From the NCBI GenBank assembly GCA_947502835.1, contig CANNBJ010000006.1, positions 1 to 64,000 of the forward strand: 64,000 bases of DNA, read 5' to 3'. The notes below the pieces were generated by a model, which had not been told where the DNA came from, did no database searches, and saw only the letters and a list, made by a program, of their open reading frames with translations. This DNA comes from Bdellovibrionales bacterium (GTDB taxonomy: Bacteria; Bdellovibrionota; UBA1018; CAIMNF01). Below are positions 1 through 6,403 of this stretch, piece by piece. Within the stretch, counting starts at the first letter, position 1. Every line of letters begins with the position of its first letter. The position numbers and the translations under genes are program-made.

Positions 1-1
1 G

Positions 2-1726
2 ATTTACAGAAAGATCATCGAAACACCAAAGTTCTGTCTGGATAAAGAGAACGTCTGCAATTTTGTTGCGGGAGAAATTGGGGATGCTGTCCAAATATCA
101 ATAAACGGTCAGCTATTAGGCAGGCATGGCGGTTTCCCACCACGCGATCGCTATGCAAAGCACTTGCCAGTACGCTTTGATGTTCCAGCCTCATTTATAA
201 ATTCAAATGAACAGAATAGCGTTGAACTCGTTGTTCGTTACTTAAAGAAATCACAGACAGGAATTCTTAGAGGACCAATCGCTTTTGTTTCAAGTGATAG
301 TGGAGCGGCCATAGCACAAACAATTCTGACTCAGAATGTGCTCCTGCCAATCTTTTCTGCATTGGGAGTAATGTTATTAACGCTACTGACTGGAATGATG
401 ATTTTTATCAATAAGATTGCCGATACACGTCTTAAATTTTTAGCGATGTACGGAAGTGTGGTTACGCTGTTTCTGGTAAGTTACACGAGCATCCCGCGAG
501 AACACATATCCTTGGCTTTCGCAGGATGCTTACATTTCATGTTGCGCTTTTTAATGGATGGAGCCTTCTTCGAACTTGTAGCTGAAATCACAGATCTTAA
601 AAAATCCATTCGTTATTTCTTTCGAACTTTATACTCGGTAGTGATTCTTTGTTTTCCCATCCTCTATGGTCTTGATAGTGCGGTCGATCCAGCTAAACAG
701 CATTTGACTGGATTTAGTGGATCTGTCCTATTGTCATCATGGGTTGATTACCTACTTGTGGCTGGCCCATATCTTTTTGCGGCTTTCTCTGCCGTTAATT
801 TGCATTCGAGATTGAGCAAGCCCCTGGTTGGCCTATTTCTCGTAGTGGGTCCGTTACCACTTTTAGGCGCATTTACATTTCATGGCGTTGTAAGCCTTCC
901 ACACTTTGTATGTTTCTTTCCATTTTTTGTAGTCTTGGTCCTTTCTATTGAGTTCTGGTCCGAGTTCTTTTTGAACCAAGCCAAACTCGTGAGTGAAGGA
1001 AAGCTAGGAAGGATGGCAACTCAGGTTGCTCATGACATTCAGTCACCCCTGGCAGCTTTGACGAGTTTTTCGAAAACGGCACACAATTTACCAGAGGAGC
1101 AAAAGCTTTTACTTCGTCAGGCTACCTTGCGAATTCAGAACGTCGCTGGTGAGCTTATTTCAAAATATAAATCACTCAGTAACGATGAACTGGGTGCAGA
1201 CCGCTCCATTACTCATGCGTCTCAGTCGATTCGAACTATCGTTTCCGAAAAGCTTGCCGTTCTTGGAAAAAAAACACGGATTGCAATTTCTATCGGTATC
1301 CCGGGCGAATTGGAGTCCGCACATATCCGTATTTCTTCAACTGACTATGCGAGAATTCATTCAAATGTATTGAACAATGCCATTGAAGCTCTTTCAGATA
1401 CGGAATTTCCCTGGATTGAGATCACGGCTTCTATCGAGGGTGGGTCTTTTCAACTTTGTGTTCGGGATAACGGAAAAGGTATCCCAAAAGATGCTCTAGT
1501 CGAAATTCAGTCAAATGGAGGTAATTTCAATAAGCCAGGTGGCTCTGGTATTGGAATTCGCCACGCCAAGGAAACCTTATCCTTGTTAGGTGGGAAACTA
1601 AAAATAGACTCCGTTTTATTTGAAGGAACGACAGTTACTATTTCGGTTCCCCTCGCAAAGGCCTCAGAGTTGCCCATTAAACAGGTAAATTTGGATGCTA
1701 TTTCTACTGTTTCCACTCTTCAGTAA
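2..1726 (+). CDS. Sensor histidine kinase, 7TMR-DISM-like, 5' truncated
   Basis: The frame is open from the window edge, so the N-terminus is missing; 574 residues are visible. A beta-rich extracytoplasmic stretch covers about residues 1-105. Seven hydrophobic helices follow (about 110-320), then a kinase core with the H-box HDIQSP (His near 344), an N-box LNNAIEAL near 456, DNGKGIP near 490 and a GGSGIGI G2 loop. This beta-sandwich plus seven-helix plus kinase order matches the 7TMR-DISM sensor architecture. It should autophosphorylate at the membrane and pass phosphate to a regulator that is not in the window. The gene is AT-richer than the chromosome right of 4 kb and sits beside xis/int, so it is probably cargo of an integrated element. 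TTG at 164 is an internal codon rather than the true start. Confidence 0.8.
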   Translation: MYRKIIETPKFCLDKENVCNFVAGEIGDAVQISINGQLLGRHGGFPPRDRYAKHLPVRFDVPASFINSNEQNSVELVVRYLKKSQTGILRGPIAFVSSDSGAAIAQTILTQNVLLPIFSALGVMLLTLLTGMMIFINKIADTRLKFLAMYGSVVTLFLVSYTSIPREHISLAFAGCLHFMLRFLMDGAFFELVAEITDLKKSIRYFFRTLYSVVILCFPILYGLDSAVDPAKQHLTGFSGSVLLSSWVDYLLVAGPYLFAAFSAVNLHSRLSKPLVGLFLVVGPLPLLGAFTFHGVVSLPHFVCFFPFFVVLVLSIEFWSEFFLNQAKLVSEGKLGRMATQVAHDIQSPLAALTSFSKTAHNLPEEQKLLLRQATLRIQNVAGELISKYKSLSNDELGADRSITHASQSIRTIVSEKLAVLGKKTRIAISIGIPGELESAHIRISSTDYARIHSNVLNNAIEALSDTEFPWIEITASIEGGSFQLCVRDNGKGIPKDALVEIQSNGGNFNKPGGSGIGIRHAKETLSLLGGKLKIDSVLFEGTTVTISVPLAKASELPIKQVNLDAISTVSTLQ

Positions 1727-1824
1727 ATTTTTCATCAGTCCACAAAATGAGACTTACAGTCCACGTTTGTAGACTCCTTCAATCAATTCTCTAAAAATAT
1801 TCAATAAAATCAATGTTTCTTCGT

Positions 1825-1840
1825 TGGCACGTGTCATGCT
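1825..1840 (+). promoter_or_regulatory. Putative sigma-54 (-24/-12) promoter
   Basis: The site reads TGGCACG-TGTC-ATGCT against the RpoN consensus TGGCACG-N4-TTGCW, with one mismatch. The invariant GG and GC are exactly ten bases apart. It lies about 42 bases before the start codon at 1882, giving an estimated 5' leader near 30 bases. No good sigma-70 box is visible in the 155-base gap. A sigma-54 promoter needs an AAA+ activator, which would lie outside this window. Confidence 0.55.
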
Positions 1841-1881
1841 TTTTGCTCGCTTTGGGTTGTAGAACCTGGAGGTAAAATGAT

Positions 1882-2091
1882 ATGAATAATAGCAGTGAAG
1901 ATAATTCACAAAGCAGTAAATCGTTCTTTGAAAATTTCAAATGGCTTACTACAAAAGAGGTTGCGGAATACTTAGGCACCACTCCGAAACAGATTCGGAA
2001 ATGGGCTTACCAAGGCAAGATCAAGGCATATAAGCTCTTGGGGAAAAGTCTTCGCTTCAAAAGCACCGAGATCAAGCTCCTCATTCTTTGA
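1882..2091 (+). CDS. Excisionase-family helix-turn-helix protein
   Basis: This 69-residue protein has a polar N-terminal tail of about 23 residues and then a MerR/excisionase-type winged helix. The sequence WLTTKEVAEYLG is the recognition-helix region, followed by IRKWAYQGKIKAYK and a basic wing, KSLRFK. A GGAGG ribosome-binding site precedes the ATG at 1882. It ends 12 bases before the integrase start, so the two genes are cotranscribed. In such pairs the small protein usually acts as recombination directionality factor or regulator of excision. Similar domains also occur in unrelated DNA-binding proteins, so the excision role is inferred from its neighbour. Confidence 0.8.
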   Translation: MNNSSEDNSQSSKSFFENFKWLTTKEVAEYLGTTPKQIRKWAYQGKIKAYKLLGKSLRFKSTEIKLLIL

Positions 2092-2103
2092 GGAGGAAAG
2101 GTC

Positions 2104-3252
2104 ATGGGCATTTACGCAGAAGAAAAGGAAGTCTCTCCTGGTGTTAAAAAGACGTTTTACACGGTTGTTGCTGAAGGCATCAATCGGTTCACAGGGAGAC
2201 GAATTCAAAAGAAAAGACGAGGTATTCCCTCCAAACCCAAAGCTGAAATGATTTACAAGCAGCTTTGGAACGCTTGTCGTGAAGAAAAGCCTGACGGTGT
2301 TGATGTTTCGAGATGGGGGTTGCTGCGCAATCAATATCTTGAAAGTCAAAAGAACTCAGTTCGCTCACTCGATAATCCAAATGGGATTAGTCTCCATCTG
2401 GTTGGAGTGAAAACTAGCCGACTTCGCCATACCGACAAATGGACGGATATGCACTTGGAGCTTATTTCTCCAAAGTTCGTGACCGACGAATTAGATACAA
2501 TGGAGCGGAATGGGATGAGTCGGTCGCTTGCGAATCAGGTTCTTAAGGAAGTGAAGTGCATGTTTGCCTTTGCTGTTCACTTAGGCGCAATCCAGTTCAA
2601 TCCCTTTCAGGGGATGAAAATGCGGAGAGAATCTAAGAAACGCAAAGAGGCACTCACTCACGCTGAAGTTGATATACTTCTGCAAGAAGCTAAGCTTCGC
2701 AGGCACAAGTATTATTACATCTGGCTTCTCACGGTGACATTGGGGTTGCGTCGAAGTGAACTCGACGGGCTCAAATGGATCGACATCGACTTTGACCAGC
2801 GTCTTGTCTATCTCCGAAGGCAGTTCATTCCCCGAGAGGGCGAAGTGGACCGCTTGAAGAACTTTCAAGACAGAACACCTGCCATCCCTGACTATGTGAT
2901 GCCTGAGTTAAGAAAAATGAAACTCGCATCACTTTCCGAGTACGTAATTGACGTAGATTGTCACGAATGGGACTCGGGGGCTCAAGCAAAAGTGTTGAGA
3001 CGCTTTTGCAAGGAGATTGGCATTAAGGAAGTAACCCATCACCAGCTACGAGCGACCCATATTACGCTTGCACTGATTGATGGCATTTCCCTAGGAATCG
3101 TCAAAGAAAACGTCGGACACGCGAAATTAAGCACTACAGATCAATATTTCCGTTCGGCTGGCATCTCGATGAGAGGTCAGACAGACGGGTTGAAAATACG
3201 AATCCCGCAGGATGACATGGCCGAAATTTTGCCGCTAAAAGGGTCAAAATGA
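2104..3252 (+). CDS. Tyrosine recombinase / phage-type integrase
   Basis: The 382-residue protein has the full catalytic set of the tyrosine recombinase family. Arg216 lies in GLRRSEL, the box HQLR gives His313 and Arg316, His339 lies in VGHAKLS and the nucleophile is Tyr348 in DQYF. The first ~65 residues look like a basic arm-binding domain and residues ~90-170 like the core-binding helical domain. A strong GGAGG site precedes the ATG. It is expected to catalyse integration and excision at an att site. The gene is the last of the AT-rich tract, as expected for the int-proximal end of an island, but no tRNA or matching att repeat abuts it. Confidence 0.92.
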   Translation: MGIYAEEKEVSPGVKKTFYTVVAEGINRFTGRRIQKKRRGIPSKPKAEMIYKQLWNACREEKPDGVDVSRWGLLRNQYLESQKNSVRSLDNPNGISLHLVGVKTSRLRHTDKWTDMHLELISPKFVTDELDTMERNGMSRSLANQVLKEVKCMFAFAVHLGAIQFNPFQGMKMRRESKKRKEALTHAEVDILLQEAKLRRHKYYYIWLLTVTLGLRRSELDGLKWIDIDFDQRLVYLRRQFIPREGEVDRLKNFQDRTPAIPDYVMPELRKMKLASLSEYVIDVDCHEWDSGAQAKVLRRFCKEIGIKEVTHHQLRATHITLALIDGISLGIVKENVGHAKLSTTDQYFRSAGISMRGQTDGLKIRIPQDDMAEILPLKGSK

Positions 3253-3363
3253 AACCCTGCCACTCCCTGCCGGTATACTGTAAGCCACTGAAATTCAAAG
3301 AGAGCCTTTATCCGCTCCATTTTTCAAAATCAATCACCAAAAAAGCCCGTTCGGAAGATCGTG

Positions 3364-3382
3364 CGAGATCCCTTGGATCTCG
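3364..3382. repeat. Perfect 8-bp inverted repeat after int
   Basis: The arms CGAGATCC and GGATCTCG flank a 3-base spacer in the int-to-secreted-protein gap. No T-tract follows on either strand, so it is a poor intrinsic terminator. It could be a recombinase core or protein-binding site near the element boundary. The rest of 3253-3433 shows nothing recognisable. Confidence 0.4.
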
Positions 3383-3433
3383 GTGGGACTAAAGTTTTTC
3401 CTCGTTCAGCCGAAGAGACTCGAGGAGCCCCTG

Positions 3434-4036
3434 ATGACACTTGTTTTTCTGATCTCCCATTTATTTTCTCTCTGCCACGCAGGCCAACCTGATTTAGTTC
3501 GCCAATGGAATAAGTTTGAACAGGCCCTCAGCGGAAAGAGAACCTGTTTGGTCCCGAACCTCAAGCTGGAGGAGAATGATTTCCTTGGTTTGAACTCTCT
3601 CCCCGAATCAGCGGATGAAACTTGGGAATGGCTACAAAAACTTGCGACCCAAGATCCCTTTCACCCTGAATACAAAGAAAACGAAGACTGGATCAAGGAA
3701 ATGCAGCTCAAGATGTTGGAGCGAAGCGGTACCACCCCGTTCAATTTCAATTATCATGATCCCAAAACAGGATGCGTGATTCACCTATCGGGAAAATATG
3801 AGTTCTATAAAGATTCATCAGGCTCGGGACACGCAAGAATTAAATCTCTTTCCGAAGTCCTCATTGCAAAAAAACATTCAGGTGGTACGTGCAACCCCTG
3901 TCTCACCACGAACTCAGGCAAGTACCAGGTTCTTGAATCCCATACTTCTTCCGAAGTCCCATCGAATGCGCCACTCCCTCAATCCGTATTTGAAAAGCTG
4001 GATTCCGCTAAAAAGCACCCTGAGAAATGCAAATAA
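3434..4036 (+). CDS. Hypothetical secreted protein
   Basis: I do not recognise this 200-residue protein. The start at 3434 is chosen because GAGGAG stands 6 bases upstream and gives a clean signal peptide (MTLVFLISHLFSLCHA, cleavage likely after CHA). An in-frame ATG at 3383 would add 17 residues and bury the signal. The mature part is polar, has several Cys (including CNPC near residue 158) and ends in a Pro/Ser-rich tail. It lies between the integrase and a host-like nitroreductase, so it may be either the last cargo gene or the first host gene. Confidence 0.65.
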   Translation: MTLVFLISHLFSLCHAGQPDLVRQWNKFEQALSGKRTCLVPNLKLEENDFLGLNSLPESADETWEWLQKLATQDPFHPEYKENEDWIKEMQLKMLERSGTTPFNFNYHDPKTGCVIHLSGKYEFYKDSSGSGHARIKSLSEVLIAKKHSGGTCNPCLTTNSGKYQVLESHTSSEVPSNAPLPQSVFEKLDSAKKHPEKCK

Positions 4037-4038
4037 AA

Positions 4039-4059
4039 CAGGGACGCCCCGGCTCCCTG
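4039..4059 (+). terminator. Weak hairpin after the secreted protein
   Basis: CAGGGA pairs with TCCCTG around a GC-rich loop, starting just after the stop codon. Only a broken T-run follows about 8 bases later, so termination efficiency is doubtful. Confidence 0.25.
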
Positions 4060-4093
4060 CTCGTGAGTTTTCGTTGAAAATGACCCGCATTTT

Positions 4094-4753
4094 ATGCCAT
4101 GTTCGATGACCATGACTTCCAACGATTCCGCATCCCCGATCCGGCCTTTTTCAGAAGACTTTAGGGAAGAATTCTTGAGACTTCTGAAGGCTCGTCGCTC
4201 GATTCGAAAATTCAAGCAAGTCCCCGTTCCCCGCGAAGCACTTGAGCGAATCCTGAATGCCGCCATCGAAGCTCCCTCCGGAAAAAACCGTCAGAATTGG
4301 CGCTTCTTCATCCTCACAGGCGATAAACGCGACGCCTACCTTGCGCTTTCCCAGAAGTCCTGGCTTGGAATCAAAGACATTCTCCAAAAGCGCTTGAAGC
4401 CATCGCTTTACGAATTCACGGAACGTTTTTTTTACACCTTGGGAAATGCCCCCGTCATGATTCTTTGCTATTCGATGAACGACGAAGAGGAGAAATATCT
4501 CACCAGTGTTGGATCGGTGTATATGGCAGTGGAAAACATGAACCTTGCGGCGGTGGCGGAGGGCTTTGGCTGCTGCACCATGGGGGCGCCGCTTGAGATC
4601 AAAAAAGATGTGGATGAGTTTTTAGGAATTACCAATCTCCCGGAGTACCGGGAAGGAAAGCTTGAGCTGCTCTGCGGGGTGGCTCTGGGTGTGCCGGATC
4701 ACGACCCGCCCAAAGCTCCCCGACAAATCGAGCATCGTTTTCATTGGCTCTGA
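4094..4753 (+). CDS. Nitroreductase family FMN oxidoreductase
   Basis: The 219-residue protein opens its domain with the family hallmark ARRSIRKF near residue 35 and SGKNRQNWRFFI near 67, the FMN-binding N-terminal segments. The central AVENMNLAAVAEGFGCCTMG and the C-terminal LLCGVALGVPD strand are also typical. Members are homodimeric cytoplasmic enzymes using NAD(P)H to reduce nitroaromatics, quinones or flavins; the substrate cannot be read from sequence. In-frame ATGs at 4094, 4106 and 4112 all lack a good Shine-Dalgarno site, so the start is uncertain by six residues. It converges with the gene at 4772. Confidence 0.85.
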   Translation: MPCSMTMTSNDSASPIRPFSEDFREEFLRLLKARRSIRKFKQVPVPREALERILNAAIEAPSGKNRQNWRFFILTGDKRDAYLALSQKSWLGIKDILQKRLKPSLYEFTERFFYTLGNAPVMILCYSMNDEEEKYLTSVGSVYMAVENMNLAAVAEGFGCCTMGAPLEIKKDVDEFLGITNLPEYREGKLELLCGVALGVPDHDPPKAPRQIEHRFHWL

Positions 4754-4762
4754 ATCAGAGCC
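4746..4762. terminator. Possible bidirectional hairpin between convergent genes
   Basis: A 17-base palindrome, GGCTCTGA-A-TCAGAGCC, includes the nitroreductase stop codon and lies 10 bases past the stop of the convergent gene. T-rich bases follow only loosely on the plus strand. Its position between two converging genes supports a terminator role. Confidence 0.35.
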
Positions 4763-4771
4763 TCGTTTGAC

Positions 4772-5032
4772 TCAGTTTTTAGGAGCTTCTTCGTGCCCGT
4801 GCGCGGCTTCCTCGTGATGCTCCTTGTGCTTGTGCTTCGTTTTGCACTTTTTGCAGCTTTTATGGTCTTTTCCGGTTTTGCATTTCGAGCACTCGCACTC
4901 GCCTTCGCAGTCGCTCTTTTTCTCCATTTTTGCCTCTTCTGCAGGAGCAGCGGATTCCTCGGCACGAATCACAGGGGAAAACACCATCCCGAGCGCCAAC
5001 GCATTCACCAAAACAAATTTCTTCATGGTCAT
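4772..5032 (-). CDS. Small secreted Cys/His-rich protein, probable metal binding
   Basis: Eighty-six residues from ATG at 5032, chosen for the GGAG site seven bases upstream. A Sec signal (MKKFVLV...VIRA) is followed by an acidic Ala/Glu spacer. The last half holds CEGECECSKC, SCKKC and a KHKHKEHH run, so about a third of the mature chain is Cys, His or Lys. This composition suggests binding of a soft metal (Cu, Zn or Cd) in the periplasm. No family name is assigned, and the role is inferred from composition only. It converges with the nitroreductase gene. Confidence 0.65.
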   Translation of the reverse strand: MTMKKFVLVNALALGMVFSPVIRAEESAAPAEEAKMEKKSDCEGECECSKCKTGKDHKSCKKCKTKHKHKEHHEEAAHGHEEAPKN

Positions 5033-5088
5033 AAGATTTCTCCTCATCCCCAGTGTAGCCATGGATCCACCCCCATCTCAAGACCTTC

Positions 5089-5118
5089 TTGCAGTGCAGG
5101 CCCCACCTACGCTATGGT
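5089..5118 (+). promoter_or_regulatory. Putative sigma-70 promoter of tRNA-Arg
   Basis: TTGCAG (5089-5094) and TATGGT (5113-5118) are separated by 18 bases and lie 10 bases before the mature tRNA 5' end. Confidence 0.45.
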
Positions 5119-5128
5119 GGGAGACCAC

Positions 5129-5205
5129 GCACCCGTAGCTCAATTGGATAGAGTATCTGACTTCGGATCAGAGGGTTTCAGGTTCAAGTCCTGACGGGTG
5201 CGCCA
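5129..5205 (+). tRNA. tRNA-Arg (anticodon TCG)
   Basis: A 77-base cloverleaf with CCA encoded. The acceptor arms are GCACCCG (5129-5135) and CGGGTGC (5195-5201), with G as discriminator base. The anticodon stem TCTGA/TCAGA encloses CTTCGGA, giving TCG for CGA/CGG codons. The T arm TCAGG/CCTGA encloses TTCAAGT. The last 21 bases of the tRNA are part of a 49-base direct repeat whose second copy lies at 5465-5513. Confidence 0.95.
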
Positions 5206-5233
5206 TCCTTCCTCGCTTCAAGGCATCCCGGAC
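5185..5233. repeat. att-like direct repeat, copy 1 (tRNA-Arg 3' end)
   Basis: Forty-nine bases starting in the T loop of tRNA-Arg and running 28 bases past the CCA. They are identical to 5465-5513 except for T5226 versus C5506. Such tRNA-end duplications are what tyrosine recombinases leave as attL/attR. Confidence 0.85.
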
Positions 5234-5370
5234 ATCGTCACCCTTCATTCGCTCTCCTGCAGCGTACCTCTGTGTACTCTTTAGTCGTGATCATTCGGTT
5301 TCCTTGTGCGGAATGCCTTGCTGCGGGAAGGTTCATTTACCCCGGAAGGACTTGAAGAGAGCAAGCCCGG

Positions 5371-5387
5371 GCAGACTCAATGTCTGC
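5371..5387. repeat. Hairpin in the inter-repeat spacer
   Basis: GCAGAC and GTCTGC pair around a five-base loop inside the 231-base segment between the two tRNA-end repeats. I see no credible gene in 5206-5497. Confidence 0.4.
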
Positions 5388-5421
5388 TTCTGAGCAGGAT
5401 GCGAGGAAAGGGTTTGCGAGT

Positions 5422-5465
5422 GGCAAGGCGCCAGACGCGTAGGATGCGCGGATGGACGCTTTGCC
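5422..5465. repeat. Long structured hairpin abutting repeat copy 2
   Basis: GGCAAGGCG (5422-5430) pairs with CGCTTTGCC (5457-5465) with one G-T wobble. Inside it CGCG (5436-5439) pairs with CGCG (5447-5450). The outer arm ends on the first base of repeat copy 2. It could be an element end, a structured RNA or a transcription terminator for the minus-strand regulator. Confidence 0.5.
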
Positions 5466-5513
5466 AAGTCCTGACGGGTGCGCCATCCTTCCTCGCTTCA
5501 AGGCACCCCGGAC
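5465..5513. repeat. att-like direct repeat, copy 2
   Basis: Second copy of the tRNA-Arg 3'-end repeat, offset by exactly 280 bases with one mismatch. It overlaps the last codons and stop of the minus-strand response-regulator gene ending at 5498. Confidence 0.85.
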
Positions 5514-6214
5514 GCCGGTTGCCCCGACTCTTCCCCGGAACGGAGACGGTAGCCAAGTCCCCTCACAGTCTCAATCCGTTCTCCGGTTTTCCCGAGTTTC
5601 TTCCGCAAGGAAAAGACGTGGGTGTCCACAGCCCGATCCACTACCGCTACACCCTCCCCTTGCACCTTCTGAATCAAATGGTCCCGACTCAAGGTGACAT
5701 CCGGATTGGACATCAGTTCGAAGAGCAACTTGAACTCGCTGGAAGTCAAATGGAGCCTCTCGGCATCCAAGTGCACATCGTAGGATGCCGGATTCAGGCT
5801 CAGCTTTCCGAGGTGAAGAGTGCCTCCGCCTCTGGGCGGGATTTTCAGATTCGATCGAACCACGGACAAAAGAGCCGCGCGATCAAAGGGTTTCGGGAGG
5901 AACAAAATCCGACCTGGCGTACGCCCCGTGAGAAGATCGGGGCCTTGACCGGGATCCGAAATCACCAGGACGAGGGGCTCGATTTCCGCAGACATTCGTG
6001 CAAGAGCCAGGGACACAAACCCCGCAAGACCCGTTTCCGGAACTTTGCTTCCGGTAATGAGAAGATCCACGTGCTTTTCAGGAATCCGCTCCAGAACTTC
6101 TTTCGCGGAACGAGCGGGAACCACGTCCAGCCCCCCACTGTCTCTCAGATGCACACAAATCAAGTCGAGCATCTCGGGGTCAGGGTCGAACACAAGTACC
6201 CGGGGCAGAATCAT
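5498..6214 (-). CDS. OmpR-type regulator with degenerate receiver
   Basis: Start at 6214 (MILPRVLVFD) is supported by an AAGGAG site eight bases upstream; the 238-residue product has a receiver domain (1-120) and a winged helix (about 130-228, with LTSSEFKLLFELM and RGLGYRLR). The receiver aligns well and keeps Lys in the LPKPF motif. However, the expected phospho-Asp in DLLITGSKVP is Gly55 and the acidic pair is reduced to D-P-D. It is therefore probably not controlled by ordinary phosphotransfer, and no kinase is adjacent. The last five or so residues and the stop codon are encoded by the tRNA-end repeat, so recombination may have replaced the original 3' end. It is divergent from tyrS. Confidence 0.8.
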   Translation of the reverse strand: MILPRVLVFDPDPEMLDLICVHLRDSGGLDVVPARSAKEVLERIPEKHVDLLITGSKVPETGLAGFVSLALARMSAEIEPLVLVISDPGQGPDLLTGRTPGRILFLPKPFDRAALLSVVRSNLKIPPRGGGTLHLGKLSLNPASYDVHLDAERLHLTSSEFKLLFELMSNPDVTLSRDHLIQKVQGEGVAVVDRAVDTHVFSLRKKLGKTGERIETVRGLGYRLRSGEESGQPASGVP

Positions 6215-6403
6215 CTCCACTGCTCCTTTGACCCAACCCAAACACTCATGAAATGCCCCTTCCGGGCTCTGTAGCAAGGCTCAAGCGTGCCTGATTCAAC
6301 CAAAAAGGGGGAAGCTTGGGAAGCTCAATCTCACAAAAGAATCACGCCGGCCTCCGGTCGAAGAGGGGTTGGTGGGAGCGCTTCCTTCGGGTACAGTGTG
6401 CGT

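Noticed and set aside
3253-5205. tRNA-Arg as the attachment site of the integrase at 2104
   Set aside because: The tRNA is 1.9 kb away with host-like genes between, and no copy of the tRNA end lies beside int. Use by an earlier or related recombinase remains possible.
5306-6274. Open frame of 322 codons on the plus strand
   Set aside because: It is antisense to the OmpR-like regulator, has basic low-complexity composition and no domain; it also crosses the hairpins and the repeat.
6287-6403. 39-codon extension of tyrS and a T-box leader
   Set aside because: The extension is not synthetase-like, and no T-box motif or specifier-loop hairpin is seen before 6404.
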